A program made the position numbers and the translations under genes. Source: Bacillota bacterium (GTDB taxonomy: Bacteria; Bacillota; Clostridia; Tissierellales; Sporanaerobacteraceae). From it: a DNA stretch of 10,386 bases. This document shows positions 6,696 to 10,386 of the stretch, in pieces (position 1 is the stretch's first letter; the number at the start of each line of letters is the position of its first letter). A model generated the notes under the pieces. That model saw only the letters and a list, made by a program, of their open reading frames with translations. It had not been told where the DNA came from and did not search any database. Where the stretch lies: assembly GCA_029779375.1 (NCBI GenBank), contig JAKPAR010000220.1:1-10386 (forward strand), in the 5' to 3' direction.

Positions 6696-8858
6696 ATGAT
6701 AGAAAATCTTATTTTAAAAATTGAACAGTATAATCCTCAAGCTGATATGAAACAGATAATTAAGGCATATAATTTTGCTGAGTTAGCTCATGAAGGCCAA
6801 TATAGAAATTCAGGAGAAAAATTTTTTATTCATCCGTATAATGTAGCTATGATACTTGCGGATTTAAATATGGATACTTCAACTATTATAGCAGGATTGC
6901 TTCATGATGTATTGGAAGATACTGACGTGACATATGAAACTCTAGTAGAAGAATTTGGGGAAGAAGTTGCCAATTTAGTAGATGGAGTCACGAAATTAAA
7001 AAAATTAAATTATAAAACTAAGCAAGAAAGTCAAGCAGAAAATTTAAGAAAAATGGTAGTTGCTATGGCTAAAGATATTAGAGTTATAATCATAAAATTA
7101 GCCGATAGACTTCACAATATGAGAACCTTGGAATACATGAGCGAGGAAAAGAAAAAGGAAAAAGCTTTGGAAACTCTGGAAATATATGCACCTTTAGCCC
7201 ATAGACTTGGTATTTCAAAAATCAAATGGGAACTTGAAGATTTATCTTTAAGATATTTAGATCCAGAAGGCTATTATGATTTGGTAGATAAAGTATCTAA
7301 ACAGAGAAGAGAGAGGGAAGCATATATACAGTTTATAATAGACATGCTTAAGAAAAAAATTGATGAAATGGAGATACCTTGTGAAATAAGTGGTAGACCT
7401 AAAAGTTTTTATAGCATTTATAGAAAAATGGTATATCAAAACAAAAATTTTGAACAAATTTTTGACTTAACTGCTATAAGAGTTATAGTAGATACTGTAA
7501 AAGATTGTTATGGTGTTCTTGGAATAGTTCATACTATGTGGAAGCCTATTCCCGGGAGATTTAAGGACTATATAGCTATGCCTAAACCTAATATGTATCA
7601 ATCACTTCATACGACAGTTATTGGCCCTCAAGGGGAACCTTTTGAAGTGCAAATAAGGACTTGGGAAATGCATAGAACTGCAGAATATGGTATTGCAGCT
7701 CATTGGAAATACAAAGAAGGAACAGTTAAAGCAGATAATTTTGATGAAAAACTTACTTGGTTGAGACAGATGCTTGAATGGCAAAAAGAGATGAAGGATC
7801 CTAAAGAGTTTATGGAATCATTAAAAATAGATTTTTTCACAGATGAAGTTTTTGTCTTTACACCAAAAGGCGACGTTATAAACTTACCTAATGGTTCTAC
7901 TCCTATAGATTTTGCTTATAGGGTTCATACAGCAGTTGGGAATAATTGTGTAGGAGCTAAAGTAGATGGTAGAATTGTACCTTTGGATTATAAGTTGAAG
8001 AATGGAAATATTGTAGAAGTTATAACTTCAGCAAATAGTACAGGTCCTAGTAGAGATTGGCTGAAAATTGTAAAAAGCAGTCAAGCTAAAAATAAAATAA
8101 GGCAATGGTTTAAAAGAGAAGAAAGAGACTTAAATATTGTTAAAGGAAAAGATATACTTGAAAAGGAAGTAAAGAGGCAAGGATATAAATTAACTGAAAT
8201 GTTAAAAGAGGATTGGTTAAAATCTATTGCAAGCAAACTTAGCTTGAGTAGTGTAGATGATTTATATGCTGGATTGGGATACGGTAGCATAACATTGTCT
8301 CAGGTGATTCCAAAATTAAAAGAATTTCACAAAGATTATTATAAATTGAGAGATGAAAAAAATCTTCTTGAATCTAATTCAAATATTTCTGTTCATAAGA
8401 AAGAAAATAGATTTACTCAAGGAGTAACTGTAAAAGGAGTTGACAATATAAAAGTTCGCTTTTCAAAATGTTGCAATCCTGTTCCAGGAGATGAAATAGT
8501 TGGATATATAACTAGGGGAAGAGGTGTATCAGTTCATAGAAAAGATTGTCCAAATATAAAAGATTTAGCAAGTCATGAAAGGTATATTGAAGTTGAATGG
8601 GATACAGATAAGAAAGCATCTTATCAAGCAGAGATTCAAATAAAAGCTTCTGACAGACCTGGATTGTTAACAGATATCACTCAAAGAATAACAGATGCAA
8701 ATTTAACAGTGACTTCCTTAAATGCAAGAACCAATAAAGAAAAATTAGTGGTTATGAATATAACTCTTGAAACCAAAGATGTAGAGCAACTAAAGGATTT
8801 GATGAAAAAGATTAAAAGAATAAAAGGAGTAATTGATGTATATAGAGTGACCACTTAA
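6696..8858 (+). CDS. relA: Bifunctional (p)ppGpp synthetase/hydrolase, Rel family
   Basis: This enzyme makes pppGpp/ppGpp from GTP/GDP and ATP on starved ribosomes and hydrolyses it otherwise. The 720-residue protein has all domains of a long RSH. The HD hydrolase has His46, 'HDVLED' (70-75) and 'DRLHNM' (137-142). The synthetase has 'GRPKSFYSIYRKM' (233-245), Asp257, 'RFKD' (288-291), 'YQSLHTTV' (301-308) and 'EVQIRT' (317-322). TGS (about 382-445), helical, zinc-finger-like (Cys592, Cys593, His614, Cys618) and ACT (about 645-718) domains follow. RFKD, rather than the acidic E. coli RelA version, and the intact HD site indicate both activities. The ATG at 6696 gives the family-typical opening 'MIENL'; the in-frame GTG at 6687 lacks a ribosome binding site. 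Even ATG 6696 has only a weak GAGTGG (6685-6690). dtd follows 15 bases later. Confidence 0.96.
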   Translation: MIENLILKIEQYNPQADMKQIIKAYNFAELAHEGQYRNSGEKFFIHPYNVAMILADLNMDTSTIIAGLLHDVLEDTDVTYETLVEEFGEEVANLVDGVTKLKKLNYKTKQESQAENLRKMVVAMAKDIRVIIIKLADRLHNMRTLEYMSEEKKKEKALETLEIYAPLAHRLGISKIKWELEDLSLRYLDPEGYYDLVDKVSKQRREREAYIQFIIDMLKKKIDEMEIPCEISGRPKSFYSIYRKMVYQNKNFEQIFDLTAIRVIVDTVKDCYGVLGIVHTMWKPIPGRFKDYIAMPKPNMYQSLHTTVIGPQGEPFEVQIRTWEMHRTAEYGIAAHWKYKEGTVKADNFDEKLTWLRQMLEWQKEMKDPKEFMESLKIDFFTDEVFVFTPKGDVINLPNGSTPIDFAYRVHTAVGNNCVGAKVDGRIVPLDYKLKNGNIVEVITSANSTGPSRDWLKIVKSSQAKNKIRQWFKREERDLNIVKGKDILEKEVKRQGYKLTEMLKEDWLKSIASKLSLSSVDDLYAGLGYGSITLSQVIPKLKEFHKDYYKLRDEKNLLESNSNISVHKKENRFTQGVTVKGVDNIKVRFSKCCNPVPGDEIVGYITRGRGVSVHRKDCPNIKDLASHERYIEVEWDTDKKASYQAEIQIKASDRPGLLTDITQRITDANLTVTSLNARTNKEKLVVMNITLETKDVEQLKDLMKKIKRIKGVIDVYRVTT

Positions 8859-8873
8859 TGAAAGGATGATACT

Positions 8874-9323
8874 ATGAGAGCAGTTGTACAAAGAGTTACT
8901 TCTGCAAGTGTAATTGTTTGTGATAATATTGTAAGTGAAATAGATAGAGGACTTTTGGTTTTTTTAGGAATTGGCAATGAAGATGATGAAACAGATTTAA
9001 ACTATTTGGTAGAAAAGATAATGGGATTAAGAATTTTTGAAGATGAAAATGAAAAAATGAATCTATCTATCATGGATGTAAAAGGTGAACTTTTAATAGT
9101 ATCACAATTTACTTTATATGGAGATGTTAGAAAGGGTAAGAGACCTAATTTTACTTCTTCAGCTCCGCCAGATGTGGCAAAAAAAATGTATAGAGATTTT
9201 ATAGATAAATGTAAAAATTATGATATAAAAGTTGAAGAAGGTATATTTGGAGCAAATATGAAAGTGAATCTTATAAATGATGGACCAGTGACTATTCTTT
9301 TAGATAGCAAAAAAACTTTTTAG
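8874..9323 (+). CDS. dtd: D-aminoacyl-tRNA deacylase
   Basis: This cytoplasmic proofreading enzyme hydrolyses D-amino acids (and glycine mischarged on tRNA-Ala) from tRNA, recycling the tRNA. The 149-residue protein has the normal family length and both signature motifs: 'SQFTLYGD' (77-84) and 'NDGPVT' (135-140) with the Gly137-Pro138 pair that forms the chiral-selective cis-proline element. The N-terminus 'MRAVVQRV' is canonical. AAAGGA (8861-8866) precedes the ATG by seven bases. It lies 15 bases after relA, as in many Firmicutes, so the two are probably co-transcribed. The stop TAG shares a G with the ribosome binding site of the next gene. Confidence 0.96.
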   Translation: MRAVVQRVTSASVIVCDNIVSEIDRGLLVFLGIGNEDDETDLNYLVEKIMGLRIFEDENEKMNLSIMDVKGELLIVSQFTLYGDVRKGKRPNFTSSAPPDVAKKMYRDFIDKCKNYDIKVEEGIFGANMKVNLINDGPVTILLDSKKTF

Positions 9324-9334
9324 GAGGGATATGT

Positions 9335-9958
9335 TTGAAAGTTTTAAGATTACCTGTAGGTGTATATGCAGCAAATTGTTATATTGTCTATGATGAAGAT
9401 GCTCATGAAGCTGTAGTAATTGATCCAGGTGGAGCTGGAGATGAAATATTAAATAAAATAAGGGAATTAAATTTAAAAGTAAAATATATCATTTTAACTC
9501 ATGGACATGGAGATCACATAGGTGGAGTAGAAGAAGTGAGAAAAGGTACTAGTGCTCCTGTGTTGATTCATGAAGATGATGCAGAACTATTAAAAGATGA
9601 CAAGAAAAATTTGTCTAGTATGATGATTATGGGAAGTATTGAAATTATTCCTGACAAATTGTTAAAAGATGGAGAAGAACTTGTTCTAGGAGATCATACA
9701 ATAAATATCATTCATACTCCTGGTCATACAAAAGGTGGGATTAGTATAAAGATTGAAGACAATTTATTTACAGGAGATACACTTTTTGCTGGTTCTATTG
9801 GCAGAACTGATTTTGAAGGTAGTTCTTATGAAGATATAATAAGTTCTATAAAAGAAAAGCTAATTTTGTATCCTGATGATACTATTATTTATCCTGGTCA
9901 TGGCCCATCATCTACAATTGGAAGGGAAAAGAAATATAATCCATTTATAATTAATTGA
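9335..9958 (+). CDS. Metallo-beta-lactamase-fold hydrolase, glyoxalase II-like (YqgX-type)
   Basis: The 207-residue cytoplasmic hydrolase has the complete dinuclear metal site of the fold: 'THGHGDH' (55-61; His56, His58, Asp60, His61), His131 in 'TPGHT', Asp148 in 'TGDTLF' and His189 in 'PGHG'. Overall it resembles short bacterial glyoxalase II-like proteins such as B. subtilis YqgX, which lack the C-terminal glutathione-binding domain of true glyoxalase II. The substrate cannot be told from sequence; a thioester hydrolase acting with another thiol is a reasonable inference. Translation starts at TTG 9335, placed seven bases after GGAGG (9323-9327); the nearby ATG at 9331 is in another frame and reads only 20 codons. 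The gene starts 11 bases after dtd, so it is probably in the same operon. Confidence 0.9.
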   Translation: MKVLRLPVGVYAANCYIVYDEDAHEAVVIDPGGAGDEILNKIRELNLKVKYIILTHGHGDHIGGVEEVRKGTSAPVLIHEDDAELLKDDKKNLSSMMIMGSIEIIPDKLLKDGEELVLGDHTINIIHTPGHTKGGISIKIEDNLFTGDTLFAGSIGRTDFEGSSYEDIISSIKEKLILYPDDTIIYPGHGPSSTIGREKKYNPFIIN

Positions 9959-10013
9959 GAATATTTTTTAACGTCTTAGGGAATTTTAAGATTAGAACCT
10001 AGGAGGTGAAGTT

Positions 10014-10181
10014 ATGAAAAAGAAATCGTTTTTTTCAAATGAATCAAGAGAGAATATAGATATACGTGATATTGATGAATTGATAGAAATGGGACTAGAT
10101 ATGGATGAAATAGCTAAAGAACTTGGTATTTCTAAAAAACATGTAGAGAGTTTGATAAAAGATATAGATAAAGATTTTTGA
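10014..10181 (+). CDS. Small helix-turn-helix protein of unknown function (55 residues)
   Basis: I do not recognise this as a named gene. It has an excellent ribosome binding site (AGGAGGTGA, 10001-10009) four bases before the ATG, and its stop TGA overlaps the ribosome binding site of the next gene, so it is very likely translated. A basic N-terminus (MKKKS) leads to a charged helical stretch, and residues 30-47 (MDEIAKELGISKKHVESL) have the form of a helix-turn-helix, with Ala33 and Gly38 at the expected positions. No sensor or oligomerisation domain is present. It could bind DNA as a dimer, act as an antitoxin-like or accessory factor, or be a degenerate HTH used for protein contact. Its place, 55 bases after the hydrolase and 13 before a probable hemZ, suggests a link to the latter. 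Confidence 0.75.
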   Translation: MKKKSFFSNESRENIDIRDIDELIEMGLDMDEIAKELGISKKHVESLIKDIDKDF

Positions 10182-10194
10182 GGAGAAAAAAATT

Positions 10195-10386
10195 ATGGTT
10201 TTAGTTTATTTAGATGGTCATGATTTTACTTATGAGGTAAATGAACTAGTAAAGCTTTTTTTCTTTGGTGAGGAAATAAGTTTTATTCAAACTGAAAATG
10301 AATATACGGGAGAAGGGTTTTTGATAAAAAATCATCTTATAAAGGTAGAGGATGATTATTCAGCTATTGCGATAGTTGTCTATAAT
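10195..10386 (+). CDS. hemZ: Probable N-terminus of coproporphyrinogen dehydrogenase HemZ (cut by window edge)
   Basis: An open frame of 64 codons runs from ATG 10195 off the end of the window. AGGAG (10181-10185), overlapping the previous stop codon, lies nine bases upstream. The opening 'MVLVYLDGHDFTYEVNELVKLFF' region (1-23), with a following 'GEEISF' (25-30), resembles the N-terminal domain that precedes the radical SAM core in clostridial HemZ proteins. Clostridia often carry hemZ after the hydrolase gene and before hisS-aspS. HemZ-type proteins are radical SAM relatives of HemN, linked to oxygen-independent coproporphyrinogen oxidation. No catalytic motif falls inside the window, so the name rests on weak N-terminal similarity and gene order. 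Confidence 0.6.
   Translation, partial: MVLVYLDGHDFTYEVNELVKLFFFGEEISFIQTENEYTGEGFLIKNHLIKVEDDYSAIAIVVYN

Noticed and set aside
9935..9951. Two TATAAT boxes near the end of the hydrolase gene as promoters for the HTH gene
   Set aside because: No -35 element at suitable spacing; TTGGAA at 9918-9923 is 11 or 22 bases away.
9998..10003. CCTAGG palindrome at the HTH gene ribosome binding site
   Set aside because: Six-base palindrome arising from an ordinary AGGAGG context; only four pairs possible with the upstream TAGG, too weak for a structure.

Overview
The window is strongly AT-rich with dense, co-directional genes, all on the + strand. It reads as a chromosomal housekeeping segment of a low-GC Firmicute, most likely class Clostridia in the broad sense, with Tissierellales-type relatives as a guess. 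The SCIFF maturase (scfB) next to secD/secF is a clostridial hallmark. The order secDF, LapA-domain protein, recJ, relA, dtd, metallo-beta-lactamase-fold protein resembles the Bacillus subtilis secDF-yrvC-yrvD-recJ-apt-relA-dtd neighbourhood. No mobile element, CRISPR array, tRNA, rRNA or phage gene is visible, and no gap exceeds 100 bases.

Layout. Bases 1-88 probably hold the last codon of the SCIFF precursor gene scfA, then a terminator-like hairpin that can refold onto the scfB ribosome binding site. scfB (89-1462) encodes the radical SAM/SPASM maturase. A near-consensus sigma-A promoter in the next gap (1464-1492) drives secD and secF, which overlap or abut and end at a strong intrinsic terminator (3696-3719). 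A second block starts with a small LapA-domain membrane protein (3804-4163), tightly followed by recJ (4173-6650). relA (6696-8858), dtd (8874-9323) and a glyoxalase II-like hydrolase (9335-9958) follow with short gaps. A 55-residue helix-turn-helix protein (10014-10181) and the start of a probable hemZ (10195 onward, cut by the window edge) close the segment.

Function. ScfB installs thioether cross-links in the SCIFF peptide. SecD and SecF use the proton motive force to help the Sec translocase complete export. RecJ is a 5'-3' single-strand exonuclease for recombination and repair. The Rel enzyme makes and degrades (p)ppGpp. Dtd removes D-amino acids from mischarged tRNA. All complete genes look intact, with their catalytic residues present.

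The least ordinary signals are the mutually exclusive RNA pairing ahead of scfB, the absence of apt between recJ and relA, a promoter candidate inside the recJ 3' end with a palindromic relA leader, and the tiny HTH gene ahead of hemZ. I see no convincing wholly undescribed system; the SCIFF system is known as a family, though its role is poorly understood.
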